Position numbers and translations under genes: made by a program. The notes under the pieces are model-generated. The model ran no database searches. It saw only the letters and a program-made list of their open reading frames with translations, and was not told where the DNA came from. 64,000 nt of DNA from Sandaracinus amylolyticus (GTDB taxonomy: Bacteria; Myxococcota_A; Polyangia; Polyangiales; Sandaracinaceae): positions 4,278,001-4,342,000 of the forward strand of contig NZ_CP070225.1 of assembly GCF_021631985.1 (NCBI RefSeq), in the 5' to 3' direction. Below, piece by piece: positions 33,596-43,147 of the stretch (its first letter is position 1; every line of letters begins with the position of its first letter).

Positions 33596-34732
33596 ATGAA
33601 TTCAGGCCGCTCCACCGAGTTCAAGGTCGGCATCTTCGTCACACTCGCGCTCGTCATCGGTGCCGCGCTCGTCTTCACGCTCGGCAACCGCAGCGCGCTC
33701 TTCGCTTCGCGACTGCAGTTCCGCACCGTCTTCGCCAACGTCTCGGGCCTGCGCCCCGGATCGCCGATCCGCCTCGCGGGCATCGAGGTCGGCACGGTCT
33801 CGGACATCCGCTTCACCGAGAACGGTGAGCTCGAGGTCGTGCTCGAGGTGCGCGAGGACGTCCACCACCTCGTCACGTCGCCGACCGATCCCGCCACCGG
33901 CGAAGGCGGCACCGTCGCGACGCTCGGCAGCAAGGGCCTGCTCGGCGACATGCTCGTCGATCTCTCGCCCGGCCGCGGCGAGCCGCTGCCCGCGGGCGCG
34001 ATGATCCCGAGCCAGGAGACCGGTGGTCTCTTCGGCGCGCTCTCGAGCGCGGGCGAGCTGATGGAGGACGCGCGTCCCGCCGTGGAGAACGTGCGCGAGT
34101 TCACCGAGGCGCTCGCCGACGAGAACTTCCGGCGCGACCTGCACGCGATCAGCCACAACGTCGCGGAGCTCACGCGCATGCTCACCGAGGAGGACGGGAC
34201 GATCCCGCGCCTCATCCGCGATCCGCAGCTCGCCGATCGCGTCGAGAGCACGCTCGGCTCGGTGCAGGTCGCGACGTCCGAGCTCGCGCAGACCGCGCGC
34301 AACGTCCGGGCGATCACCAACGAGATCCGCGACGGCGACGGCACCGCGCACGAGCTGATCTACGGGGAGACCGGCACGCGCCTCGTCTCGAACCTCGCCG
34401 ACACCGCCGGCGAGGCTGCGACGATCCTGCGCGACGTGCGCACCGGCGACGGCAACGCGCACGAGCTGCTCTACGGCGACTCGGCGGGCGATCTGATCTC
34501 GAACCTCACCGCGATCAGCGGGGACCTGCGCGCGGTCATGGCGGACGTGCGCGCGGGCCGAGGCACCATCGGTGGTCTGCTCGTCGATCCCTCGATCTAC
34601 GAGGACATCAAGCGCATCACCGGCAACCTCGAGCGCAACGACATCCTGCGCGCGCTGGTCCGCTACTCGATCCGCGAGGACGAAGCGCGCGATCCCGCGC
34701 CCCGTCCCGAGCCCCAGCCCGACGCCGAGTGA
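33596..34732 (+). CDS. mlaD: MCE-domain protein, MlaD-like
   Basis: A 378-residue protein with an N-terminal transmembrane helix (VGIFVTLALVIGAALVFTL) and one MCE domain (about residues 38-120, NVSGLRPGSPIRLAGIEVGTV). The C-terminal 230 residues are helical with repeated DGTAHELIYG and DGNAHELLYGD segments, typical of long MlaD-type proteins that form periplasmic tunnels for lipids. It acts with the ATPase at 32739. Confidence 0.88.
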   Translation: MNSGRSTEFKVGIFVTLALVIGAALVFTLGNRSALFASRLQFRTVFANVSGLRPGSPIRLAGIEVGTVSDIRFTENGELEVVLEVREDVHHLVTSPTDPATGEGGTVATLGSKGLLGDMLVDLSPGRGEPLPAGAMIPSQETGGLFGALSSAGELMEDARPAVENVREFTEALADENFRRDLHAISHNVAELTRMLTEEDGTIPRLIRDPQLADRVESTLGSVQVATSELAQTARNVRAITNEIRDGDGTAHELIYGETGTRLVSNLADTAGEAATILRDVRTGDGNAHELLYGDSAGDLISNLTAISGDLRAVMADVRAGRGTIGGLLVDPSIYEDIKRITGNLERNDILRALVRYSIREDEARDPAPRPEPQPDAE

Positions 34733-34749
34733 TCGCGACGCGAGGTCCA

Positions 34750-34787
34750 GACCACGCGCGACCACCGTCGAGGCGGTCCGCGTGGTC
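34750..34787. terminator. bidirectional hairpin between convergent genes
   Basis: GACCACGCG (34750-34758) pairs with CGCGTGGTC (34779-34787); GACC and GGTC inside the loop extend the stem. It fills the 71-base gap between mlaD and the convergent vWA gene. Confidence 0.65.
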
Positions 34788-34803
34788 CAGACCACGCTCC
34801 GGC

Positions 34804-35904
34804 TCACTGCGCGGTGGCGCGCACCTCGATGCGGGCGCCGCGCTCGGCGCGCGGACGGGTGCGGGTGTTGCGCGCGTTGCCGATCGCGAACGGCGGCGGG
34901 CGGCTGGGGTTGCAGTCGGGCCCGAAGCCGGTCGCGTCGAAGTCGTAGCTGAGCGAGCCGCGCGCATCGGGCGCCACCGCTTCGACCGTCACGCGATGCT
35001 GCCCCGCGCGCGCCGGGCTGCAGTAGCTCAGCAGGTAGAAGCGCTGGGTCATCGCGAGGATGTGCGCGCCGATCTGCTGGAACGCCTGGGTGACCGCAGC
35101 GGTGTCCTCGACGAGCACGTAGCCGTCGCGGCCCACCGCGCCGAGCGTGCCCTCGTCGATCTCGCTGCCGACGCCGATCGCGAAGATGTCGTAGGGCGAG
35201 GCGTCGATCGCGCGGCCCATGTCGGTGCGCGTGATGCGCGCCGCGCGATCGCTGCCGTCGGTGAACACGACGATCGTCCCGAAGCGCAGCGGCACGCGCG
35301 AGCGCGCGAGCTCCGCGTCGAGCACCGCGATGCCCTGCACCACCGCGCCGTGCAGGTTCGTCGACGGATCGCGGGGGCGGAACGAGCCGAGCCGCGCGAT
35401 CGCGCCCTGCGCGCCGCCGCCCGACGTGAAGTCGGCGATCGCGTAGAGATCCTCGGCGCCGTCGAACGCGTACACCGCGACCTTCTGATGGCCCTCGAGC
35501 TGCGCCGTGAACTCGGTCGCCGCCTGCTGCAGCGCCGGCACCTGATCGCTCTCGACGACGCTGCCGCTCATGTCGACGAGCAAGAGCGTGTAGTGCTCGG
35601 CCGCGACCTCGGGGTTCACGATCGTCTGCTCGCTCTCGGTCGGCGAGACGAGCTGACCGTCCTCGTAGATGCGGAAGTCGGTCGCTTGCAAGCCACCGAC
35701 GGGATCACCTCCCGCCGTGTCGACCGTGAAGTAGACCGCGACGTTGCTGGGACGCTGGTACGCCGAGTCGACCATCGCGACGCGGAGCCCACCACAGCCG
35801 ACCACGGCCGCCGCGATGGCGACCACGAACCACGAACGATGTTGGATGAAGCGCTTGGACACGGCGCGCATCATCCGAGCGCGCACCGCGACGATCAAGG
35901 ACAT
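34804..35904 (-). CDS. von Willebrand factor A domain lipoprotein
   Basis: A 366-residue lipoprotein. The ATG at 35904 has GGAGGG nine bases upstream; the signal region ends in lipobox VVGC. A beta domain (VYFTVDTAGGDPVGGLQATDF) is followed by a vWA domain with the metal-site motif DMSGSV, the conserved Thr region STNLHG and FTDGSD. Such surface proteins usually mediate protein contacts. The C-terminus is Arg/Pro-rich. The longer frame upstream runs through a repeat array and is rejected. Confidence 0.8.
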   Translation of the reverse strand: MSLIVAVRARMMRAVSKRFIQHRSWFVVAIAAAVVGCGGLRVAMVDSAYQRPSNVAVYFTVDTAGGDPVGGLQATDFRIYEDGQLVSPTESEQTIVNPEVAAEHYTLLLVDMSGSVVESDQVPALQQAATEFTAQLEGHQKVAVYAFDGAEDLYAIADFTSGGGAQGAIARLGSFRPRDPSTNLHGAVVQGIAVLDAELARSRVPLRFGTIVVFTDGSDRAARITRTDMGRAIDASPYDIFAIGVGSEIDEGTLGAVGRDGYVLVEDTAAVTQAFQQIGAHILAMTQRFYLLSYCSPARAGQHRVTVEAVAPDARGSLSYDFDATGFGPDCNPSRPPPFAIGNARNTRTRPRAERGARIEVRATAQ

Positions 35905-35939
35905 CGATGTGCGCCCTCCGAGCCTCACACGAGAGACGG

Positions 35940-36138
35940 CGCCCGCGTGGTGCGAGGTGCGCTCGAGCATCGGAGATGCGACGCCCGCGCGGTGCGACGT
36001 GCAGTCCTCGAGCATCGAAGATGCTCGACGCGGAAAACACAGAGCTGAAGGTGTGACCCGACCGAGCGTGGTCCGACGTGCAGTCCTCGAGCATCGAAGA
36101 TGCTCGACCCAGGAAACACAGAGCTGAAGGTGTGACCC
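35940..36138. repeat. tandem repeat of about 79 bp with internal palindrome
   Basis: Units begin near 35985 and 36065, with partial copies near 35943 and 36143. Each full unit has GTGGTGCGACGTGCAG, then CTCGAGCATCGAAGATGCTCGA (palindrome with 8-bp arms), then AACACAGAGCTGAAGGTGTG. The two full units are nearly identical. They lie between the S41 protease stop and the vWA start, on a transcript read leftwards. Confidence 0.75.
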
Positions 36139-36183
36139 GACCGCGCGTGGTGCGACGTGCAGTTCGTCGCACCACGCGCGGTC
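36139..36183. terminator. 19-bp perfect hairpin after the S41 protease gene
   Basis: Perfect inverted repeat 36139-36157 with 36165-36183 around a seven-base loop, 11 bases after the protease stop on the minus strand. The left arm is itself the last repeat copy, so the hairpin seems to have arisen from an inverted copy of the repeat end. Confidence 0.7.
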
Positions 36184-36194
36184 TGGTCACCTCT

Positions 36195-37604
36195 TCAGCG
36201 CGTGCGATCGCGCGCGATCATCGCGCTCAGGATCTCGTGCGCGAGGTGCGCCTGGAAGTCCTCGTCGAGCGCGCTCTCGCTGCCCTCGCCCTCGCTCGGC
36301 CCGGTGCGCGCCTGATCGCGCGGCGTGCTCGTCTCGGTGCGTCGCTCGCGCTCGCCCGAGAGGTGCCCTTCGAGCACGGCCTCGCTCACCACCACGCCCT
36401 CGCGACGCAGCCGTGCCAGCGTCTCGGTGTCGAGCTGCTCGACCTCGACGTCGGGCTCGATGCCGTGCGCCTGGATCGACGTGCCGTTCGGCGTGAAGTA
36501 GCGCGCGACCGTCAGCTTCAGCGCGCTCCCGTCGGGCAGCTCGACGATGTTCTGCACGCTGCCCTTCCCCCACGTGCGCGAGCCCACGACGATCGCGCGA
36601 CGATGATCCTGCAACGCGCCCGCGACGATCTCCGACGCGCTCGCGCTGAAGTGATCGACGAGGATCACCATCGGCCAGTTCGGCCGCGTGCCCGCACGCC
36701 GCGCGCGCGCTTCCTCGATGAGCTCGCCGCCGCGCGCCCGCGTCGACACGATCACACCTTCGTCGAGGAACTCGTCGGAGACGCGCACCGCCTCGTCGAG
36801 GAGCCCGCCCGGATTGCCACGCAGATCGAGCATCACGCCGGTGATGCCGCCCGCGTCGCGCGTCTCCTCGGCGGCGTGATCGATCGCGGCGCGCAGCTCG
36901 TCGGTCGTGGTCCCCTGAAACGATCGGATGCGCACGTAGACGACGCGATCGGGCAGCACGCGCGCCTCGACCGCCTCGACGTGGATCACCTCGCGCGTGA
37001 GCGTGACCTCGACCGCGTCCTCGACGTTCTCGCGGCGGATCCGCACGCGCACCTCGGTGCCGGGATCACCGCGCATGCGGCGCACCGCCTCGGAGATCGG
37101 CATGTCGCGCGCCGCCCAGCCGTCGATCGTGAGGAAGCGATCGCCGGGGATCACACCCGCGCGATCCGCGGGGCTGCCCTCGGTCACGCCGTGCACCGTC
37201 AGCCATCCGTCGCGCACGTCGATCGACACGCCGATGCCACCGAAGCGCCCCTGCGTGTCGCTGGTGAGGATCCGGTACTCGTCGGGATCGAGGAACGTGC
37301 TGTGGGGATCGAGCGTCTCGACCATCCCTTTGATCGCGCCGTAGATCAGCCGATCCTGATCCGGCGGCTCGACGTGCGAGGCCTCGATGTGCGCGAGGGC
37401 GCGCGCGAAGATCGCGAGGTTCGCGTACGGGCTCGCACGCGTCGGCGTGGCCTCGGCGCGCAGCGTCGCGCCGAGCACGAGCACCGCGGCGAACGCACCG
37501 CCGAACGCCGACGCGCACACGGCCCACAGACGACGCGACCTCGCACGTTCCGCTCGCGCGATCCCCATCCGCGTCGCGTTCCCGACATTCGTTGACCGTT
37601 CCAC
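36195..37604 (-). CDS. S41 family C-terminal processing protease
   Basis: A 469-residue secreted or membrane-anchored serine protease. An N-terminal hydrophobic segment (SAFGGAFAAVLVLGATL) is followed by a PDZ domain (about residues 105-190, GRFGGIGVSIDVRDGWLTV) and the S41 core, with FSASASEIVAGAL (catalytic Ser) and RTWGKGSVQ (catalytic Lys). It resembles CtpA/Prc and trims periplasmic proteins. GTG at 37604 gives this length; ATG at 37568 is an alternative. The tail is acidic and ends near a repeat array. Confidence 0.88.
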   Translation of the reverse strand: MERSTNVGNATRMGIARAERARSRRLWAVCASAFGGAFAAVLVLGATLRAEATPTRASPYANLAIFARALAHIEASHVEPPDQDRLIYGAIKGMVETLDPHSTFLDPDEYRILTSDTQGRFGGIGVSIDVRDGWLTVHGVTEGSPADRAGVIPGDRFLTIDGWAARDMPISEAVRRMRGDPGTEVRVRIRRENVEDAVEVTLTREVIHVEAVEARVLPDRVVYVRIRSFQGTTTDELRAAIDHAAEETRDAGGITGVMLDLRGNPGGLLDEAVRVSDEFLDEGVIVSTRARGGELIEEARARRAGTRPNWPMVILVDHFSASASEIVAGALQDHRRAIVVGSRTWGKGSVQNIVELPDGSALKLTVARYFTPNGTSIQAHGIEPDVEVEQLDTETLARLRREGVVVSEAVLEGHLSGERERRTETSTPRDQARTGPSEGEGSESALDEDFQAHLAHEILSAMIARDRTR

Positions 37605-37620
37605 GGTATGCGTGTAGTAC
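37592..37620 (+). promoter_or_regulatory. sigma-70-like promoter
   Basis: TTGACC and TAGTAC are separated by 17 bases, 60 bases before the ATG at 37680. It overlaps the start of the divergent protease gene. Confidence 0.5.
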
Positions 37621-37679
37621 CATCGGCGTCCGATCGGGTCGCGCCCAAGCGGCTCGCTTCAAACAAGGAAGGCACACGG

Positions 37680-37877
37680 ATGGCGGGCACCGACAAGCGC
37701 AAGCAGAGCTTGTACTTCCCCGAGTCGATGCTTCAGGACATCCAGCACGAGGCGGCCCGTCTGGACCGTTCTCTCTCGTGGATCGTCCAGCGCTGCGTGA
37801 AGATCGGGCTGCCGGAGATCCGGAAGCTCCCGTCGGTCAACGACGTCGAAGAGGGCGAGGGCGGCGAGGAGGGCTGA
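37680..37877 (+). CDS. TIGR04563-like small protein
   Basis: A 65-residue protein with KRKQSLYFPESMLQDIQHEAARLDRSLSWIVQ, the pattern of a small family (TIGR04563) restricted largely to myxobacteria; the segment suggests a ribbon-helix-helix fold. The tail is acidic (EEGEGGEEG). AAGGAAGG lies eight bases before the ATG. Function is unknown; DNA binding is a fair guess from the fold. Confidence 0.75.
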   Translation: MAGTDKRKQSLYFPESMLQDIQHEAARLDRSLSWIVQRCVKIGLPEIRKLPSVNDVEEGEGGEEG

Positions 37878-37987
37878 CGCCCGACACGAGCGACGTCCAC
37901 GCAGCTCGACGTCGCTCGTCTCGTTCGTCGCCTCCGCGCCCCTCCCCCGTCGATCGCGCAGCACACACGCACGCAACACCGGTCCTC

Positions 37988-38914
37988 ATGCAGTACGACC
38001 GACAAGCGTTCGCGACCGCGCCCGACGGCACCCGCTTGTTCTACGGGGTGCGCGGGCCGCGGCCCGACGTGCTGGAGTCCGGTAGCTCGGGTCCCACGTG
38101 GATCCTGAGCGACGGCATCGGCTGCGACGGGTTCGCGTGGCGTTATCTCCAACCGCACCTCGCCGAGCGGCATCGCGTGGTGCACTGGCACTACCGCGCT
38201 CACGGGCGCAGCGGTCTGCCTGTCGATTCGGCGCGCATCGACATCGCGGCGCACGCTCGCGATCTGCTCGCGGTGATGGACGCCGCGGGGATCGAGAGCG
38301 CGATCCTGGCGGGGCACTCGATGGGCACGCAGGTGTCGCTCGAGGCGTACCGCCTCGCGCCCGATCGCGTGCGCGGGCTCGCGCTGCTGTGCGGCTCGTA
38401 CGGAAAGATCACGACGACGTTCCACGGCAGCGACGTGCTGAAGACCGTGCTGCCCTCGATCATCGACGTCGTCGAGAAGAACCAGGGCCTCGCGCGCGCG
38501 GTGTGGGGTCGCATCCCGCCGACGCTCGCGTTCCGCTTCGCGCAGCTGGCGCGCGAGGTCGACGCGCTCGCGATCCGCGAGGAGGACTTCCGCTTCTACA
38601 TGGAGCACGTCGCGTCGATGGAGCCCGGCATCTTCTTCGCGATGCTGCGCCTCGCGGGCGAGCACACCGCGGAGGACGTGCTCGAGCGCATCCACGTGCC
38701 GGCGCTCGTCGTCGCCGCGGAGCGCGACACGTTCACGCCGTACGCGCTCGCGCAGCACATGGCGGACGTGATCCCGGGCGCCGAGTTCTTCCTGTTGCGC
38801 GGCGCGAGCCACGCAGCGCCCGTGGAGCAGCCCGTCGCGGTCGAGGTGCGGATCGCGAAGTGGCTCGCGGATCGCTTCGCGAACGTCGCGAGCTCGCAGC
38901 GCCAAGCGGGCTGA
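37988..38914 (+). CDS. alpha/beta hydrolase
   Basis: A 308-residue alpha/beta-fold hydrolase. Nucleophile Ser in AGHSMGTQ, acid in VVAAERDTFTPY and His in GASHAAPVEQP form the triad. The oxyanion segment is WILSDGIGCDGFAW. The substrate cannot be told; related proteins are esterases or non-haem peroxidase-like hydrolases. It stands alone between the TIGR04563-like gene and a large inverted repeat. Confidence 0.85.
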   Translation: MQYDRQAFATAPDGTRLFYGVRGPRPDVLESGSSGPTWILSDGIGCDGFAWRYLQPHLAERHRVVHWHYRAHGRSGLPVDSARIDIAAHARDLLAVMDAAGIESAILAGHSMGTQVSLEAYRLAPDRVRGLALLCGSYGKITTTFHGSDVLKTVLPSIIDVVEKNQGLARAVWGRIPPTLAFRFAQLAREVDALAIREEDFRFYMEHVASMEPGIFFAMLRLAGEHTAEDVLERIHVPALVVAAERDTFTPYALAQHMADVIPGAEFFLLRGASHAAPVEQPVAVEVRIAKWLADRFANVASSQRQAG

Positions 38915-39023
38915 GCCCGCGCGCCCGATCGAACCACCGACACGACGCCACCGAGACCGTGGCGCGCTGCGCCATCGTCGCCGGTCGGCGGACGGACGTC
39001 TCCGAGCACACGCGGCGGGAGAC

Positions 39024-39115
39024 GGCGCCTCAGCGGCACCCGGTGGCGAGCACCGCGCCCAGCGTACTTCGGTACGTGAGCACGGAGCGCAGCCAGCGGG
39101 TGACGATCAGGCGCC
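39024..39115. repeat. 92-base imperfect inverted repeat with TTCG loop
   Basis: Arms of 44 bases (39024-39067 and 39072-39115) flank TTCG. The outer 7 bp, CACCCG-type middle and inner CGTAC/GTACG are complementary, with small bulges between. Several non-paired plus-strand positions become G-U pairs in a minus-strand transcript, so it is probably part of the 3' end of the FHA gene message and may be its terminator. Confidence 0.65.
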
Positions 39116-39141
39116 GTATCGCGCCGCGTCCTTCCCGGTCG

Positions 39142-40317
<1,176 letters not shown>

Positions 40318-40332
40318 CTCGGGCTCCTCGCG

Positions 40333-40355
40333 AAAAAAAGGGCGTTTTGCACCCT
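40333..40355 (-). promoter_or_regulatory. terminator-like hairpin with U7 in the leader of the FHA gene
   Basis: On the minus strand AGGGTG-CAAAA-CGCCCT is followed by seven T, and the T tract ends six bases before the GAGGAG ribosome site. There is no minus-strand gene upstream that it could end, so it may be an attenuator. Confidence 0.55.
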
Positions 40356-40480
40356 CTTGGCCGCGTGCACGATAGCCGCGGTGCCTTTGTGGGGTCAAGC
40401 AAGCAGGAGCCTGGCGCGTCCTTGGCCCGCGCCCATGAAGCTCGTACACTCCTCGGCTCGAGGCGCGAGACCCGCAGCTC

Positions 40481-42151
40481 ATGAGCAGCGCCCCCGCACA
40501 CGACGACGACGCCCCCGGGCGCGGCGCGTCGTCCGTCACCCACACGGGGGTGGAGGCGAAGGTGCGCTCGCGGTCGCGTCGCGAATCGCTCCGCCCGGAT
40601 CCCGTGCTCGGCGCGACGCTGGCCGGGAAGTACCAGGTGCTCGAGCTGCTCGGCGAAGGCGCGATGGGCCGCGTGTACCGCGCCAAGCAGATCGCGCTCG
40701 ACAAGGAGATCGCGGTGAAGGTGCTGCACCGGCACCTCACCGGCGCGGAGCGCATCGAGATGCGCTTCCATCGCGAGGCGCGCGCCGCGAGCCGGCTCTC
40801 GCACCCGAACTCGCTGCACATCCACGACTTCGGGACGACCGACGACGGCACGCTCTACATCGCGATGGAGCTGCTCGACGGCGAGGATCTGCAGACGATC
40901 CTCGACCACGACCATCCGCTCTCGCCGGCGCGCATCGCGGCGCTGCTGGTGCCGGTGCTGCGCGCGCTCGAGGAGGCCCATCGCGCCGGGATCATCCATC
41001 GCGATCTGAAGCCCGAGAACGTCGTGGTGCAGCCCGATCGCAGCGGGCGCGAGCACGTGAAGGTGTGCGACTTCGGGATCGCGAAGATCCTCGATCAAGA
41101 AGAGGGCCGCGCGATCACGGTCGACGGGTTCGTGTGCGGCACGCCGCAGTACATGGCGCCCGAGCAGAGCCGCGGAGACGTGATCGATCACCGCAGCGAC
41201 CTCTACGCCGCGGGCGTCGTGCTCTACCAGATGATCTGCGGCGTGGTGCCGTTCAGCGGCGAGAACGCGCTCGGCGTGCTCACGCGGCACCTCGTCGAGG
41301 CGCCGGTGCCGCCGAGCGAGCGGCGCCCGGAGCTCGGCGTGCCGCGCGCGCTCGAGCAGATCTGCCTGCGCGCGCTGGAGAAGGATCCCGGCGCGCGATG
41401 GCAGAGCGCGGCGGAGATGGCGGACGCGCTCGAGCGCATGGCGCGCGAGCTCGGGAGCGACGCGGAGACGCGGCTCGGCGAAGGCGCGTTCCGGGCGACC
41501 GCGAAGCCGAGGAAGTCGCAAGCACCGAAGGAGCCCGTCGCGAAGCGCGCGAGCGCGCTGCCGCGCACCTGGATGATGCTCGCGCCCGCGTTGATCGCGG
41601 CGATCGCGCTGGTCGCGGTGCTCGGCTCGAGAGCGCCCGAGGAAGAGCGTGGCATCGCGCGCGAGATCGCGACGCCGAGCGCCCCCGAGGTGAGCGTCGC
41701 CGCGCCGCCCGCGGTGGAGACGCCGGTGATCGAGCCCGCGGTCGAGGCCCCGTCGATCGAGTCCACTCCCGAGGCGCCGGCGCCGAGCCCCACCCCGCGC
41801 GTGCGCCGCGAGCGCACGACGGCGACGGCGAGCAGCACGGAGAGCGTGCCTGCGCCGAGCGTCGAGGTCGCGCCCGTGGAGACGCCGGCGCGCAGCATCG
41901 CGGAGATCGCGTTCGAGGAAGGACGCCGGCGCTTCCTCGCGAACGACGTCCCGGGCGCGATCGCCCGCTTCGAGGAGGCGTCACGCGCTGCGCCGCGCGA
42001 CGCCGACGTGCAGAAGCAGCTCGGGCGCGCGTACATGCGCGCGGGCGACGTCTCGCGCAGCATCGCCGCGTATCGCCGCTATCTGGAGCTCGCGCCCGAC
42101 GCCGCGGATCGCGCGGTCGTCGAGCGCATCATCGCCCAGCAGGGCGGCTGA
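40481..42151 (+). CDS. Ser/Thr protein kinase with C-terminal TPR
   Basis: A 556-residue membrane kinase. The kinase domain (residues about 50-310) has GEGAMGRVY, Lys80 in IAVKVL, catalytic HRDLKPEN (Asp175), CDFGIAK and GTPQYMAPE. A transmembrane helix near residue 370 (LAPALIAAIALVAVLG) leads to a Pro/Glu/Ser-rich periplasmic part and a TPR-like end (FEEGRRRFLANDVPGAIARFEEA). This is the Pkn layout of myxobacteria. It is flanked by two FHA proteins, the closer one convergent three bases away. Confidence 0.92.
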   Translation: MSSAPAHDDDAPGRGASSVTHTGVEAKVRSRSRRESLRPDPVLGATLAGKYQVLELLGEGAMGRVYRAKQIALDKEIAVKVLHRHLTGAERIEMRFHREARAASRLSHPNSLHIHDFGTTDDGTLYIAMELLDGEDLQTILDHDHPLSPARIAALLVPVLRALEEAHRAGIIHRDLKPENVVVQPDRSGREHVKVCDFGIAKILDQEEGRAITVDGFVCGTPQYMAPEQSRGDVIDHRSDLYAAGVVLYQMICGVVPFSGENALGVLTRHLVEAPVPPSERRPELGVPRALEQICLRALEKDPGARWQSAAEMADALERMARELGSDAETRLGEGAFRATAKPRKSQAPKEPVAKRASALPRTWMMLAPALIAAIALVAVLGSRAPEEERGIAREIATPSAPEVSVAAPPAVETPVIEPAVEAPSIESTPEAPAPSPTPRVRRERTTATASSTESVPAPSVEVAPVETPARSIAEIAFEEGRRRFLANDVPGAIARFEEASRAAPRDADVQKQLGRAYMRAGDVSRSIAAYRRYLELAPDAADRAVVERIIAQQGG

Positions 42152-42154
42152 GCT

Positions 42155-43090
42155 TCACGCCGTCTGTTCGACGCGCAGCAGCTGCTGGCCGAAGAACAGG
42201 TAGTCGCCGTGCGCGAGCTCGCGCTCGCCCCGCATGCGCACGTAGGTGCCGTTGCGCGATCCGAGATCGTGCAGTGCGTACGAGCCATCGGGCGAGAGCT
42301 CGACCTTCGCATGGCGCCCCGACATGTAGATGTCGTCGGGGAAATTCATCTCGTTGTCCTCGCGGCCGATCTGCACCGAGGTGTCGCGCGCGCAGTAGAC
42401 CATCCCGTCGCCGCCGCCGCGGAGCACCTGCACCACGCGGAACGGGCTCGGGCGCTTCGGCGACGAGTAGAAGTACGTCTGATCGGGATCGGGGCCCGAC
42501 GTGTCCTTCGGCGTCGCGTCGAGACGGAAGACCTGCTCGCCGCAGAGGAACTGATCGCCCGGCGCGATCGGCACCGGCTGGCGCACGCGCACGAAGACGC
42601 CGTTGAGGCTGCCCTCGTCGCGCACGACGAGCTTGTCACCGCGGTAGATGAAGTTCGCGTGACGATCGCTGACGAAGGGATCGTTCGGGAACGGGATCTG
42701 CGCGTTCGTGCGGCCGGTGACGTGCTCCGTGCCCTGCAGCAGGTACGAGAGGCCGTCGGCGCCGTCGGTGCCGCGGATCAGGATCAAGCGCGCCTTGCCC
42801 GGCGCCTGCATCGTCCCGAAGAACTCGACCTTCTTGTCGAGCAGCTCGTCCGGGACTGTCGCACCGCACGCGCCGCAGAACTTGTGCCCGGGCGGCACCG
42901 GCGACGAGCACTCCTTGCACACGTAATATCGGTTCTGCTCCATCGGATCCTCCGACACGCCCGCAGCCGGGCTCGCCGCCTTGGCACTCGCACGGAACGA
43001 GAGATCGTTCCCACAGGAGGAGCAGAACGCCGCCCCCATCGGGTTGAACGTGTCGCAGCGGCCACACGCGATCCCGATGTCGTGCTCCAT
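42155..43090 (-). CDS. double zinc-ribbon, double FHA domain protein
   Basis: A 311-residue protein with zinc ribbons CGRCDTFNPMGAAFCSSCG and CKECSSPVPPGHKFCGACG, then two FHA domains: TGRTNAQIPFPNDPFVSDRHA with EGSLNGVF, and IGREDNEMNFPDDIYMSGRHA with GSRNGTYVR. It is organised like the protein at 39142 but has a short spacer. It follows the TPR/HEAT gene on the same strand by 57 bases and converges on the kinase gene, so the three probably work in one phospho-signalling module. Confidence 0.87.
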   Translation of the reverse strand: MEHDIGIACGRCDTFNPMGAAFCSSCGNDLSFRASAKAASPAAGVSEDPMEQNRYYVCKECSSPVPPGHKFCGACGATVPDELLDKKVEFFGTMQAPGKARLILIRGTDGADGLSYLLQGTEHVTGRTNAQIPFPNDPFVSDRHANFIYRGDKLVVRDEGSLNGVFVRVRQPVPIAPGDQFLCGEQVFRLDATPKDTSGPDPDQTYFYSSPKRPSPFRVVQVLRGGGDGMVYCARDTSVQIGREDNEMNFPDDIYMSGRHAKVELSPDGSYALHDLGSRNGTYVRMRGERELAHGDYLFFGQQLLRVEQTA

Positions 43091-43147
43091 CGACTGCTCG
43101 CTCGCTCCTCGGAACCCGAACGTTGTAGGCCGGATGCCGACGCGGCG

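Noticed and set aside
35905-36015. Longer start for the vWA lipoprotein
   Set aside because: The extension is read through the tandem repeats and would bury the lipoprotein signal; GGAGGG precedes the ATG at 35904.
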